Positions 28,595 to 37,646 of a DNA stretch of 64,000 nucleotides are shown one piece after another. The notes beneath the pieces were generated by a model. The model saw nothing but the letters and a program-made list of their open reading frames with translations, ran no database searches and was not told where the DNA came from. Both the position numbers and the translations under genes were made by a program. The DNA lies in assembly GCA_963730785.1 (NCBI GenBank), contig CAVSTF010000016.1, positions 124,001 through 188,000 of the forward strand, written 5' to 3'. The DNA comes from Bog-473 sp963730785 (GTDB lineage Bacteria; Actinomycetota; Acidimicrobiia; Acidimicrobiales; RAAP-2). Each line of letters starts with the position of its first letter. Position 1 is the stretch's first letter.

Positions 28595-28963
28595 ATGCCT
28601 GAGATCACCAACTTCACCGCCATCCCCAAGGGCGTTACCGACCTGGCCCGCGACGCCGCTTACGTGGCCGTCGGACTGGGTGTGCTGGGCTTCCAGAAGG
28701 TCCAGGTCCAGCGGGTCGAACTGACCAACAAGCTGACCAAGGACTTCTCGCTCGACGAGCGCATCAGCGCCGTGCGGGACGAAGTCTCCAAGGGCGTCAA
28801 GCACATTGACGGTCTGGTCGAGTCGGCCGCTCAGTTCATCGAGAGCAGCCTGGAGCCCCTCGAGGCGCAACTGCCCTCGCAGGTGACCCAGCTGACCACC
28901 AAGGCCTTCGGTCAGGCTCGCGAAGTGCGCAGCCAGATCCGTGAGCGGGTGCTGTCAGCCTGA
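28595..28963 (+). CDS. small helical protein, phasin/HbhA-like (uncertain)
   Basis: A 122-residue protein starting MPEITNFTAIPKGVTDLARD. A short apolar stretch (AAYVAVGLGVLGFQ) is followed by a long predicted coiled coil: VELTNKLTKDFSLDERI, VSKGVKHIDGLVESAAQF and AFGQAREVRSQIRERV. The layout resembles phasin-like or heparin-binding-hemagglutinin-like surface/granule proteins, but it lacks the Lys-rich tail of HbhA; this is a guess. It has the best promoter of the window, an AGGAGA ribosome site and a terminator, so it is probably well expressed alone. Confidence 0.65.
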   Translation: MPEITNFTAIPKGVTDLARDAAYVAVGLGVLGFQKVQVQRVELTNKLTKDFSLDERISAVRDEVSKGVKHIDGLVESAAQFIESSLEPLEAQLPSQVTQLTTKAFGQAREVRSQIRERVLSA

Positions 28964-28969
28964 TTCACC

Positions 28970-28989
28970 GCTGCCCCGCTTGGGGCGGC
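28970..28989 (+). terminator. hairpin terminator between convergent genes
   Basis: GCTGCCCC-GCTT-GGGGCGGC forms an 8-pair stem with a 4-base loop (one G-U pair), 7 bases after the stop of the small helical protein. A CTTTTTG run lies about 20 bases further, so the T-run is not directly attached. It would serve the plus-strand gene and could also act on the convergent epimerase gene. Confidence 0.55.
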
Positions 28990-29033
28990 ATCGAATCTGA
29001 ACGCTTTTTGCACGTTGTTGACAGCGCTCGCCG

Positions 29034-29927
29034 TTAGTTCGATTCCTCCCAGGAGGCCAGAACGTCGGCGAGCGTTGTCGCGAGCGGGATCTTGGGGGCC
29101 CAGCCCGTGGTGGCGTTGAGACGGCTGGCGTCACCCCGGAGCACGGGGACATCGACGGGTCGGACCAAGTCAGGATCTATGACGAGTTCGAGGTCCGTTC
29201 CGGCCAGGGCGAGCAGCTGCGCCGCCACGTCGGAGATGGCCACGTCCTGGCCCGAACACACGTTGTAGACGGTGCCCGGCGCGCCCTTTTCGATGAGCTG
29301 GCGGTAGGCCACCACCACGTCGCGCACGTCGGTGAAGTCACGGCGGGTGGTGAGGGTGCCGACTCGCAACGATCGGAGGCCGGCGTTGCGCGCTTCGATG
29401 ATGCGCTTGGCCAGTGCGGGCACGGCGAAGTTCGGTGACTGCCCGGGACCCACATGATTGAAGGGTCGGACGACGATGACGGGCTGCTTGTAGCCGCGCC
29501 AGGCTTGGAGCGCGAAGGCTTCGGCGGCCAACTTGCTGGCCGCATAGGGCGTGGCCGGCGCGGTCGGTGAGTCTTCTTTGAGTGGCAGGTCGCGCGGGGT
29601 GACGACGCCGTAGACCTCGGCCGAGGAGACCACCAGCACGGTGGGGTCGTTCGGTACGGTGCGAGCCGCCGCCAAGAGTTCGGCGGTGCCGAGCACGTTG
29701 ACCCGCAGCACTTCGGTGGGCTTCTCCCAGCTCTCCCCCACATGCGTCATGGCCGCCAGGTGGTAGATCGCTTCGGGCGCCGCTTCGGCGAAGACTTTCT
29801 TCAGCGCATCGCCGTCGGCGACGTCGGTTTCCACATCGATGATCACGACCTCGTCGCCGCAATCCTTGAGGTGGGCGGCCAACCACTGACCCACGAATCC
29901 CTTGCCGCCGGTGATCAGTGCCCGCAT
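29034..29927 (-). CDS. NAD-dependent sugar-nucleotide epimerase/dehydratase
   Basis: Extended short-chain dehydrogenase, 297 residues, similar to GDP-mannose 4,6-dehydratase and UDP-sugar epimerases. The cofactor loop is ITGGKGFVGQWLA, the acidic residue ending strand two is IIDVETD, the catalytic Ser is in VVSSAEVYG and the Tyr/Lys in PYAASKLAAEAF. FNHVGPGQSPNFAVP and RRDFTDVRDVVVAY are typical of GDP-mannose-type members. The glycosyltransferase upstream on the same strand ends 9 bases before it, so this is the last gene of the glycan operon. The product sugar cannot be assigned from sequence. Confidence 0.87.
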   Translation of the reverse strand: MRALITGGKGFVGQWLAAHLKDCGDEVVIIDVETDVADGDALKKVFAEAAPEAIYHLAAMTHVGESWEKPTEVLRVNVLGTAELLAAARTVPNDPTVLVVSSAEVYGVVTPRDLPLKEDSPTAPATPYAASKLAAEAFALQAWRGYKQPVIVVRPFNHVGPGQSPNFAVPALAKRIIEARNAGLRSLRVGTLTTRRDFTDVRDVVVAYRQLIEKGAPGTVYNVCSGQDVAISDVAAQLLALAGTDLELVIDPDLVRPVDVPVLRGDASRLNATTGWAPKIPLATTLADVLASWEESN

Positions 29928-29936
29928 GATCGAACC

Positions 29937-31087
29937 CTACTTCGAGCCCAGGAGGCTTCGACCATACGCATCGACATGCAGCGCGACACTGGCCTCCCAG
30001 GTGTAGGCCGCGGCCGTCTGCCAGACCCAAGGCCTTCCGGGCCAGCACTGAGCTGGGATTGGCCTGAGTGAGTTCGGCATCGAGGGCGTCGGCCAGGGCG
30101 TCGGCGTCGCCGGGCGGCACCAACACGGCGGCGGCTCCGGCCACCTCGGCCATGGCCGTGCCCTCGGTGGTGATGAGCGTGGCTCCACAGGCCAGCGCTT
30201 CCAGGGCCGGCAGCCCGAATCCCTCCTCCAACGCCGGGTAGGCCACCACGGCCGCTCGGCGCAATAAGGCCGGCACCGCCGCATCGGGCAGGTAGCCGGT
30301 GCGGATGATGCGACTGGCGTGGCGGGCATCGGCCAGGGCTTGTTCCACCTGCTGCGAGTCCCCACCCCAGTTGGCCGCCGAGCACCAGGACGGCGTCGGG
30401 ATGGTGGTCGGCCACCCGATCAAAGGCGGCCACGAGGGGTGCGATGCCCTTGCGTGGTTCCAAGGTGCCGACGAAGGCCACCAGGGGCCGGTTGGTCGGG
30501 ATGCCGGACTCGGCCAGGACGGCTTCGTCTATGCCCGAGCTCGGGTTCGTCGGGCGAGAAGCGTTGATGATCGACGCCGTGCGGCGCCACGATGACGGGA
30601 GCCTGCACGTCGCAGTTCTCCCGCAGCCGGTCGGCCGTGACCTGGCTCACGCAGATGAGCGCACCGGCTCGGGTGGCGGCCCGGGTAATGGCCCGTCGAA
30701 AGAAGGCCGCCTTTGAACGCAGGTGCCATTCGGGATGATCGAAGAAGGTGCAGTCGTGGATGGTGACCACACAGGGCACCGGCGATCGCTCGGGCATGGT
30801 GTAGTGCGGCCCGTGGTGGACGTCGACGTCGAGTTTCCCGAGCAACGCGGGGGAAGCCCACCTGTTCGAAGGCCAGGCGGGCGGGGCGGCTTCCCGGCAC
30901 GGCGGTGACGATGTTGGCCCGGTGGTCGGTGAGCTGATGCCAACGCTCGCCGTCATTGCGGCGGGCCACCAACGTGAGCGACACATCGTTCTCGTTGACT
31001 GAGGCCTTGGGCGATGGCGATGGTGTAGTAGCCGGCGCCTCCGGGTTTGAGGGGGACGGCCGACACATCGAGCGAGAGGTCGATCAC
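29937..31087 (-). CDS. GT4-type glycosyltransferase, frameshifted five times
   Basis: GT-B fold glycosyltransferase. The pieces in order are LSLDVSAVPLKPGGAGYY (start GTG 31087), VSLTLVARRNDGERWHQL, VHHGPHYTMPERSPV with VTIHDCTFFDHPEWH, FVGTLEPRKGIAPLVAAF, SRIIRTGYLPDAAVP with EEGFGLPALEALACGATLIT (the E-x7-E donor site), and YTWEASVALHVDAYGRSLLG. They lie in six successive frames, every change being +1. Merged length is about 382 residues, normal for the family. The overlap GTGA with the upstream glycosyltransferase shows an operon. Probably a mannosyltransferase-like enzyme (inference). Confidence 0.68.
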
Positions 31088-32230
31088 ACCAACGACCGCC
31101 ACAGTGCGATGTGCTCCTCGGCCGCCGTGCGCCAGGTGCGTTGGCGGGCGAAGGCTTCGCCTCGGATCCGGAGATCGGCCCGAACATCTTCGTCGGTCAG
31201 CACCTGGGTCAGGCCGTGGGCGATGTCGTCAATCTGCAGCGGGTCGACCACGAGCACCGGCGCCGGATCGGGTTGCTGCAGGTCGTGGACGCTCGGCACT
31301 TCGTTGGACACCACCGTGGGCACGCCGAGCCGCATGGCTTCGAGCGGGGGGAGTCCATAGCCCTCGGTGAGGGGCACATAGGCAAAGGCGCGGGCCCGGG
31401 CGTAGAGACCGGTCAGCACGGCGTCGGGCACTTCGCCGGTCAACACCACGCCATCGTTGCCGCCGTCGTCGGGCACCGCATCGCCCCAGCCGGCCGGCCC
31501 CACGATGATCAAGGGCCATGGCTCGGGCAACTCCGTTCGGATGGCGCGGTAGGCCTCCAGGAGGCGGCCGATGTTCTTGCGCGGCTCCAACGTGCTGACC
31601 GTCAGCAGGAACGGACTGGCGATACCGAGCCGGGCCAGCAACGCCTCGGTGGCCGCCGTGTCTTCGGGAACCAGGTGGTCACTGCCGCCGCGCACGATGG
31701 TGATCCGTTCTTCGGCGACGCCGGCTTCCATGAGGTCGGCGGCCACGAAGTTGGAGGTCACCACCAACGACGCGTCCGAATCGCGCGCCCGGGCCAGCGC
31801 GGACTCATGCCACCGGCGGCCGCGTGAGGTGGTGGATTCGGGATGGCGGCGCCAAGCCAGATCGTGCACGGTCACGACCGACCGCACGCTGGAGCGATGC
31901 GGTGGGGCGGCCAGCGAGACCGAGTGCACCACGTCGAACCCGGCGGGCACACGCACCCAACCGTGGTCCCAGGCGCGGGTGAGGATCACACCCGGGAGGG
32001 GTGAGGTCACGAGCGGTACGCCGAGCTCTTTGAGCGGGTCGGCGTGGCCCTGGCCATGCGGTCGGCTGGCCAGCAAGGTCAGCGTCCACCTGTCCGCCGT
32101 CGTCGGCCGCACACTCAAGGAGCCCGTGCAGGAGCCCCCGGGCATAGGCGCCGATGCCACCCGGCACCCGTCGTCGCAATTGCTCGACCGCCATCAGGAC
32201 CTTGGGGTTCGGGTTGGCTTGCTCAGGCAT
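31084..32230 (-). CDS. GT4-type glycosyltransferase, frameshifted once
   Basis: About 381 residues after removing one +1 shift near 32080-32110. The N-terminus from the ATG at 32230 reads PNPKVLMAVEQLRRRVPGGI, then GAYARGLLHGLL; the rest (LTLLASRPHGQGHADPLKE onwards) is one open frame. Family landmarks are SVVTVHDLAWRRHPE, VSTLEPRKNIGRLLEAY, IVGPAGWG and EGYGLPPLEAMRLGVPTVVS with an intact E-x7-E. Its ATG overlaps the stop of the preceding glycosyltransferase by 8 bases. Donor and acceptor are unknown. Confidence 0.78.
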
Positions 32231-33422
32231 GGCGCGCCTCGGCCACCTGTCGGTAGAGCTGGGCCAGGCCCTGACCACAGGCCTCCCATTGGTAGCGCTC
32301 GGCCTGCGCGTGGCCGGCCGTGATGAGTTGTTGTCGGTAGCCCTCGTCGGTCAGCACGTTGGTCAGCGCCGAGGCCAACGCTTCGGGCTGGCCCACGGCG
32401 ACCAGGGCAGCGGCGTCGCCCAAGACTTCGGGCAGCGACCCGGCTCGACTGGCCACCACGGGGATCCCGGCCTGCATGGCTTGGAGAGGAGGAAAGCCGA
32501 AGCCTTCGTAGACCGAGGGGTAGGCCAGCACGGCGGCACGGTGGATGAGGTCCGCCAGTTCCTGGTCGGTCACCCAACCGGTACGGATAATGCGCGGCGA
32601 GTAGGGGGACTGCGCAATGGCTTGGGTCAGCGCGTCCTCGCCCCAACCGGGCGGGCCGCTCAGGCAGAGGGCCACATCAGGTTGCTCGGCGGCCACGAGG
32701 TCGAAGGCCTTGACCAGACCGGGCAGATCTTTGCGCGGCTCGGCCGTGCCGATGGCCAAGACGTAGCGAGCGGTAGTGCTGGGCAGCAGGCGCTCGATGG
32801 TGGGCGATGGCCACCGGTCGTGGCGGTCGGTAGGGCCGGGATGCCCGGGGCGACAGCCACCACTCGATCCGGGTCGACCGCGAAGGCAGCTCGCACTTCA
32901 TCGGCCACGAACTCCGAGTCGGTGTGGACCCAGGCGCCCCGGGCAATGGCCCGACGGATCAGGGCCGGATAGGCCAGCGTGGCCTCATTGCACAGCTCGG
33001 GATAGTGGATCGGGGTCAGGTCGTGCACCGACACCACCGCGCCGGCTCGGCGGGTGGGCGGCACCACGAAGTTGGTCCCGTGCACCACGTCGACCGGTGC
33101 CGATGAACCATTCGATGGGCGGTCGGTTGCTCCGGGCCCAGGCGGCATGGAGCGGGCGAGCCGGCATTGGCTTTTGCGAGACCGTGACCCCGGGGGGCAA
33201 CTGGTCGGCGATGCCGTGGCGGCGGCGCCAGCTGACGGCGAAGGCGCGCACATCCAGGTCGGGACGAGCTCCCAGCGCCGCGAGGGCACCCCGGGCAAAC
33301 ACGCCCACGCCGGTTTGATGGCCCAACAGCGGCGTGGCATCGAGCGCCACCCGCAGGCGTTTCGGCGTCGTGACATCGGGGGTCACGTGGGTGATCCCGG
33401 CACCGAATTCAGCCTTGCACAC
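32223..33422 (-). CDS. GT4-type glycosyltransferase, frameshifted
   Basis: First of three tandem GT-B glycosyltransferases. The start is MCKAEFGAGITHVTPDV; the core begins RLRVALDATPLLGHQTGVGV. After a +1 shift near 33090-33105 comes VDVVHGTNFVVPP and VVSVHDLTPIHYPELCNEAT. After another disruption near 32800-32830 (net +2, that is one missing or two extra bases) come VLAIGTAEPRKDLPGLVKAF and YEGFGFPPLQAMQAGIPVV. The donor-site motif reads E-x7-Q rather than E-x7-E, as in some actinobacterial members. Only 3 bases separate it from the SDR gene. Confidence 0.72.
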
Positions 33423-33425
33423 GAC

Positions 33426-34253
33426 TCAGGTGGTGATGGCCCCGTCGATGGAGAGGATGGCACCGGTGATGTACGCCGCCTCATTCGAGCCCAGGTAGGC
33501 AAAGGCGCCGGCGATCTCATGGGGAAAGGCGAAACCGATGGGCGTCATCAGGCGCTCAATGAGCTTGAAGTCGGCGTCATCGGGCGGTCCGAAGTTGTGG
33601 ATGATCGGCGTGTCGACGCCGCCCGGCGCCACCCCGTTCACCCGCACGCCCCGGGCCATGTATTCGACGGCCAGGGCCTTGGTGAGCAGCTTCACGCCGC
33701 CCTTGGAGGCGCAGTAGGCCGCCGAGTAGGGCTGCCCGATGATGCCGGCGGTCGACACCGTGTTCACGATGGCTCCGCCGTGCTCAATCATGGCGGGCAG
33801 GACTTCGCGGCACATGAGGAAGGTGCCGGTGAGGTTGACGGCCAGGATCTTGTTCCAGCCGTCGAGCGACTGCTCCGGCGTGTGGGAGAAGCCACCGATG
33901 CCGGCGATGTTGCAGAGGTTGGAGATGGGACCGAAGGCCTCGGTGACCTGGGCGATGACCGAGGCCACCCCGTGCTCGTCGGTGACGTCGCAACGCAGCG
34001 CAATGGCCTTGCCCCCGACGGCGGCTGACTCGGCGTTGATTTCGGTGGCGACGAGGTTGATGGCGTCCTCAGCCACATCGAGGCAGGCCACCGCGGCACC
34101 CTCGGCGGCCAGCCGGCGAGCGGTCGCCCGTCCGATGCCCGAACCGGCACCCGTCACCACGGCCACCCGGCCGTCGTAGCGGCCCGGCGTGTGGACCTCC
34201 ACCGCCGTGCCCCGATTGGGATCGGCCTCGCCGACTCTGGTGGTGGGACTCAT
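33426..34253 (-). CDS. short-chain dehydrogenase/reductase
   Basis: Classical SDR of 275 residues. The cofactor loop is VVTGAGSGIGRATAR, CLDVAED marks the NAD-preferring acidic end of strand two, CNIAGIGG is the N-x-A-G motif, VNTVSTAGI carries the catalytic Ser and YSAAYCASKGG the Tyr and Lys. The C-terminus AYITGAILSIDGA is typical. The ribosome site GGAGCAACC precedes the ATG. It lies between an acyl-CoA synthetase and the glycosyltransferases. In actinobacteria such SDRs often act on hydroxyacyl-CoA or sterols; the real substrate is unknown. Confidence 0.9.
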   Translation of the reverse strand: MSPTTRVGEADPNRGTAVEVHTPGRYDGRVAVVTGAGSGIGRATARRLAAEGAAVACLDVAEDAINLVATEINAESAAVGGKAIALRCDVTDEHGVASVIAQVTEAFGPISNLCNIAGIGGFSHTPEQSLDGWNKILAVNLTGTFLMCREVLPAMIEHGGAIVNTVSTAGIIGQPYSAAYCASKGGVKLLTKALAVEYMARGVRVNGVAPGGVDTPIIHNFGPPDDADFKLIERLMTPIGFAFPHEIAGAFAYLGSNEAAYITGAILSIDGAITT

Positions 34254-34305
34254 GGTTGCTCCTTTGGACTCGAACCGGGCCTTTGCCTACCACGTCGACC
34301 GGACC

Positions 34306-35907
34306 TCAGTGTCCAGCGGCCCGCCGTTCCCGACGCTCCTGGGCCCCCAATTCGGCCAGCGCAGCGATGCGGTGCGGGTCGACTTTCATCATGGGGGTGA
34401 GCGGCAGCTCATCGACCACGACCACGGCGTCCGGCGCCTTGTAGTCGGACAGGCGCTCCCGGCAATAGGACCGCAACGAACTGAGCTCGGGCGTCATGCC
34501 GTCGGCCGGCACGACCACGGCGACGCCGATCTCCCCCAGCACGTCATCGGGCGCGCCGACCACGGCCACTCGGGCCACGTCCGGATGCCCCATCAGCACC
34601 TGCTCGACCTCGGCCGGGTACACGTTGTACCCCCCACGGATGTAGCGCTCATGCGCCCGCCCCGACAGGACCAGATTGCCCAGCGGGTTGAGCCACCCGA
34701 AGTCGCCGGTCTCAATCCAACCCTCGGGTAGTCGGGCCACAGCGCTGGCCACCGGGTCCAAGAGTTGCTCGGCTGTCTTGCCCCGCCCGGGTCCCTGCCC
34801 CCAGTAGCCAAGCATGGTGGCTCCCGAGCGGAGGCGGACCCGGCCGATCTCCCCGTCGGCGAGCTCGACGCCGTCGTCGTCGACAATGGCCAACTCGACG
34901 CCGGGTACCGGTCGGCCGACCGTGGTGGCCACTTCCTCGTCCGAGGTGGACAGGGTCGTCCCGGTGCCGAGTGACGACTCAGTCGAGGTGTAGCGAACCA
35001 CCACCGGCACGCCCAACCGTTCCCGCAGCGCCGCCACTTGCGACGCCGCCATGCGGGCCGCCCCGGTGCCGGCAATGCGCAGATGGCTGAAGTCAGCGCT
35101 GGCGAAACCCGGGGTCTCCATCATCAGCGCCCACTGCGTCGGCACGCCCTGGGCCACCGTGATGCGTTCCTCTTCCAGAATGCGCACCGCGTCATCGGCC
35201 CGCCACGGCGTTGGGGTGATCACGGTCGTGACCCCGTGGGCGATCTCGTCCCAGGCCCGGGTCATGTAGCCCACATGGGCGAACGGCAAGGGCGAGAGGC
35301 GGCGGTCGCCGGGCTCGCTCAGCACATCTATGCCGGCGGCCACCGCGGCCAGGTTGGCGTGGTCGAACAGCGCACCCTTGGGCATGCCGGTGGTGCCACT
35401 GGTCCAGACCACGGCGACCGGATCATGGGCCGAGAGCGAGGGGAACTGCTTTGGCGGATCCCCGTCGACCGCCTGCAGCATGTGCGCTCGCTCAATGAGT
35501 GGGGTCGGTCCCCCTTCGACCAAGTGCACGGCCTCGGGCTCATGAACGATCAGGACCGGCTGCGCCCGACTGACGATGGAATCCACTTCGGCCCGGCCCA
35601 GCCTTGGGTTGATGCCCGAGGTAATGGCCCCCAGACGCAGCAGCGCGGCGTACAGCACGGCGTAGTCAATGGACGAGGGCAGCAGGAGACAGACGACATC
35701 CCCTTTGGCCACGCCGAGCTCGGCCAGCGCGCCGGCCACGCCGTCGGCCCGGCGATCCCATTGGGCGAAGGTCATGGCCCGCCGCTCGGCCCCACCCGGC
35801 TGATGCGGCTCGACATATGCCTCAAGGTCGGCGTTTTGGGTGGCCGCTTCCCGCAGCACCGAGACCACCGTCTCGTGGCCTTCCAGGGGAATGCGATGCA
35901 CGGTCAT
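34306..35907 (-). CDS. AMP-dependent acyl-CoA synthetase/ligase
   Basis: ANL-superfamily ligase that activates a carboxylic acid through an acyl-adenylate. 533 residues from the ATG at 35907 (MTVHRIPLEGHE); the frame is open further upstream to 36345, but that part is antisense to cofD. Core motifs: VVWTSGTTGMPKGALF (P-loop), VRYTSTESSLGTGTTLS, WIETGDFGWLNPLGNLVLSG and HERYIRGGYNVYPAEVEQ, then the C-terminal lysine region PLTPMMKVDPHRIAAL. It is probably in one operon with the SDR gene 52 bases downstream. Likely for fatty or aromatic acid degradation (inference). Confidence 0.9.
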   Translation of the reverse strand: MTVHRIPLEGHETVVSVLREAATQNADLEAYVEPHQPGGAERRAMTFAQWDRRADGVAGALAELGVAKGDVVCLLLPSSIDYAVLYAALLRLGAITSGINPRLGRAEVDSIVSRAQPVLIVHEPEAVHLVEGGPTPLIERAHMLQAVDGDPPKQFPSLSAHDPVAVVWTSGTTGMPKGALFDHANLAAVAAGIDVLSEPGDRRLSPLPFAHVGYMTRAWDEIAHGVTTVITPTPWRADDAVRILEEERITVAQGVPTQWALMMETPGFASADFSHLRIAGTGAARMAASQVAALRERLGVPVVVRYTSTESSLGTGTTLSTSDEEVATTVGRPVPGVELAIVDDDGVELADGEIGRVRLRSGATMLGYWGQGPGRGKTAEQLLDPVASAVARLPEGWIETGDFGWLNPLGNLVLSGRAHERYIRGGYNVYPAEVEQVLMGHPDVARVAVVGAPDDVLGEIGVAVVVPADGMTPELSSLRSYCRERLSDYKAPDAVVVVDELPLTPMMKVDPHRIAALAELGAQERRERRAAGH

Positions 35908-35967
35908 GCGGGCGCGGATCGTAGCAAAGGGGCTTTTCGGCGGTCGGGGCCGCCAATGGCGCCTCCT

Positions 35968-36927
35968 ATGCTTATCCCCGTGCGTGTGGCCCTGTGCGGT
36001 GGTGTGGGCGCGGCCCGGATGCTCTCGGGCCTCGTACAGGTACTCCCGCCCCGTGAGCTCACCGCCGTGGTGAATGTGGGCGACGACACGGTGCTGCACG
36101 GGCTGCACATTTCGCCCGACCTCGACACCATCACCTACACCCTGGCCGGTATGGACAATCGGGAGACCGGATGGGGCGTCACCGGCGAGACCTGGACGGT
36201 GATGGAGGAACTGACCCAGCTTGGGGGCGAGAGCTGGTTCCGCCTGGGCGACCGCGACCTGGCCACGCATCTCTACCGAACCGAGCGACTGCGGGCCGGG
36301 GCCACCCTGACCGAAGTGACCCGCGAGATCGCGGCCCGGCGCCACATTGAGGTGGACCTACTCCCGGTCACCGACGACGTGCTCCGCACCGTGCTGGTGC
36401 TCGATGAAGCGTCCGAGCTCGGTCCGGCCGGCACCGAGGTGGCCTTCCAGGACTACTTCGTGCGCCTGCACCACGGCGTGGCCGTGCGATCGGTCCGCTT
36501 CGAAGGCGCCGCGTCCGCCGCCCCCAGCGCGGATGTGTTGGCCGCCATTGAGATGGCGGAACAGATCATCGTCTGCCCGTCGAATCCCATCGTCTCCATC
36601 GGACCGCTCTTGGCCGTGCCCGCGGTGGAGAAGGCCCTGGCCGACCGGCGCGACAACATTGTGGCCGTCTCCCCGATCATCGCCGGCGCGGCGCTGAAAG
36701 GCCCGGCCGATCGGCTCATGACCGAACTGGGGTCCGAAGCGTCCGTGGTCGGCGTCGCTCGTCTCTACGCCCCGTGGGTGGGCACGTTGGTCATTGACGA
36801 GGCCGACGGCGAGCACGCCACGGCCGTGGAAGCCGCCGGGCTTCGTTGCGTGGTGGCGCCGACCATCATGGACACCCCGGAGCACTCAGCCGCCTTGGGC
36901 CGAGTGCTGGTTGGTCTCAGTGGCTGA
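35968..36927 (+). CDS. cofD: 2-phospho-L-lactate transferase CofD
   Basis: Transfers the phospholactyl (or phosphoenolpyruvyl) moiety to Fo in coenzyme F420 synthesis. VALCGGVGAARMLSGL is the nucleotide-binding start and VVNVGDDTVLHGLHISPDLD the substrate loop. GMDNRETGWGV, WFRLGDRDLATHL and IIVCPSNPIVSIGPLL are diagnostic, ending GLRCVVAPTIMDTPEH. Start candidates are the ATGs at 35956 and 35968 and the GTG at 35980; I use 35968. The cofE start overlaps its stop by 8 bases, so the two are co-translated. Confidence 0.93.
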   Translation: MLIPVRVALCGGVGAARMLSGLVQVLPPRELTAVVNVGDDTVLHGLHISPDLDTITYTLAGMDNRETGWGVTGETWTVMEELTQLGGESWFRLGDRDLATHLYRTERLRAGATLTEVTREIAARRHIEVDLLPVTDDVLRTVLVLDEASELGPAGTEVAFQDYFVRLHHGVAVRSVRFEGAASAAPSADVLAAIEMAEQIIVCPSNPIVSIGPLLAVPAVEKALADRRDNIVAVSPIIAGAALKGPADRLMTELGSEASVVGVARLYAPWVGTLVIDEADGEHATAVEAAGLRCVVAPTIMDTPEHSAALGRVLVGLSG

Positions 36928-37645
36928 CGGCGTACAGCTGATCCCCATCAACGGGATCGGCGAGGTGGTGCCGGGCACCGACCTGACCGAGTTGCTGATG
37001 GCGGCACTGGCGCCCGCCAACGCCGATGGTCCGGTTCTGCAGGACGGCGACGTGGTCGTGGTGACCCAGAAGATTGTGTCCAAGGCCGAAGGACAACTGG
37101 TGGCCATTGACGAGCGCGACCCGGCGGCCAAGGTGGCGCTGGTCGAACGAGAGTCGGTGCGCATCGTGCGGCGCCGCGGCGACCTCATCATCAGCGAGAC
37201 CAAGCACGGGTTCATCTGCGCCAACGCCGGCATCGATCTCTCCAACGTCGAAGAGGGCACCGCCGCGCTCCTACCCGAGGATTCGGACCGCTCGGCCCGT
37301 CGGATCCGGGCCGGATTGCGGGCCAAGCTCGGGGTCGAGGTGGGCGTGATCGTCTCAGACACCTTCGGCCGGACGTGGCGCCGCGGTGTCACCGACGTGG
37401 CCATCGGCTGCGCCGGGGTGGCCGCCGTCATCGACCTCAAGGGCACGCTCGACGCCAACGGCCGCGAGTTGGTGGCCACCGAGGTGTGCGTGGCCGACGA
37501 GCTGGCCTCGGCCGCCGAACTGGTGATGGGCAAGGACCGGGGCGTGCCGGCGGCCATCGTGCGCGGCGTGCCCGCCGAGTGGTTGCGCACCGCATCGGTG
37601 CAGGCCGAAATCATCCGCCCTCCGGGCGAAGACCTCTTTCGCTAA
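36920..37645 (+). CDS. cofE: coenzyme F420 gamma-glutamyl ligase CofE
   Basis: Adds glutamates to F420-0 using GTP. 241 residues from the GTG at 36920, which overlaps the cofD stop. Landmarks: GDVVVVTQKIVSKAEGQLV, KHGFICANAGIDLSNV, VIVSDTFGRTWRRGVTDVA and ATEVCVADELASAAELVMG. The C-terminal nitroreductase (FbiB) domain of mycobacterial enzymes is absent, so this is the short, stand-alone form. The final FbiB-type reduction step would need another gene. The F420-type PPOX protein at 58.7 kb fits use of the cofactor. Confidence 0.93.
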   Translation: MADGVQLIPINGIGEVVPGTDLTELLMAALAPANADGPVLQDGDVVVVTQKIVSKAEGQLVAIDERDPAAKVALVERESVRIVRRRGDLIISETKHGFICANAGIDLSNVEEGTAALLPEDSDRSARRIRAGLRAKLGVEVGVIVSDTFGRTWRRGVTDVAIGCAGVAAVIDLKGTLDANGRELVATEVCVADELASAAELVMGKDRGVPAAIVRGVPAEWLRTASVQAEIIRPPGEDLFR

Positions 37646-37646
37646 C

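Noticed and set aside
35038..35967. Upstream extension of the cofD frame
   Set aside because: Antisense to the acyl-CoA synthetase; family similarity begins only at VALCGGVGAARM.
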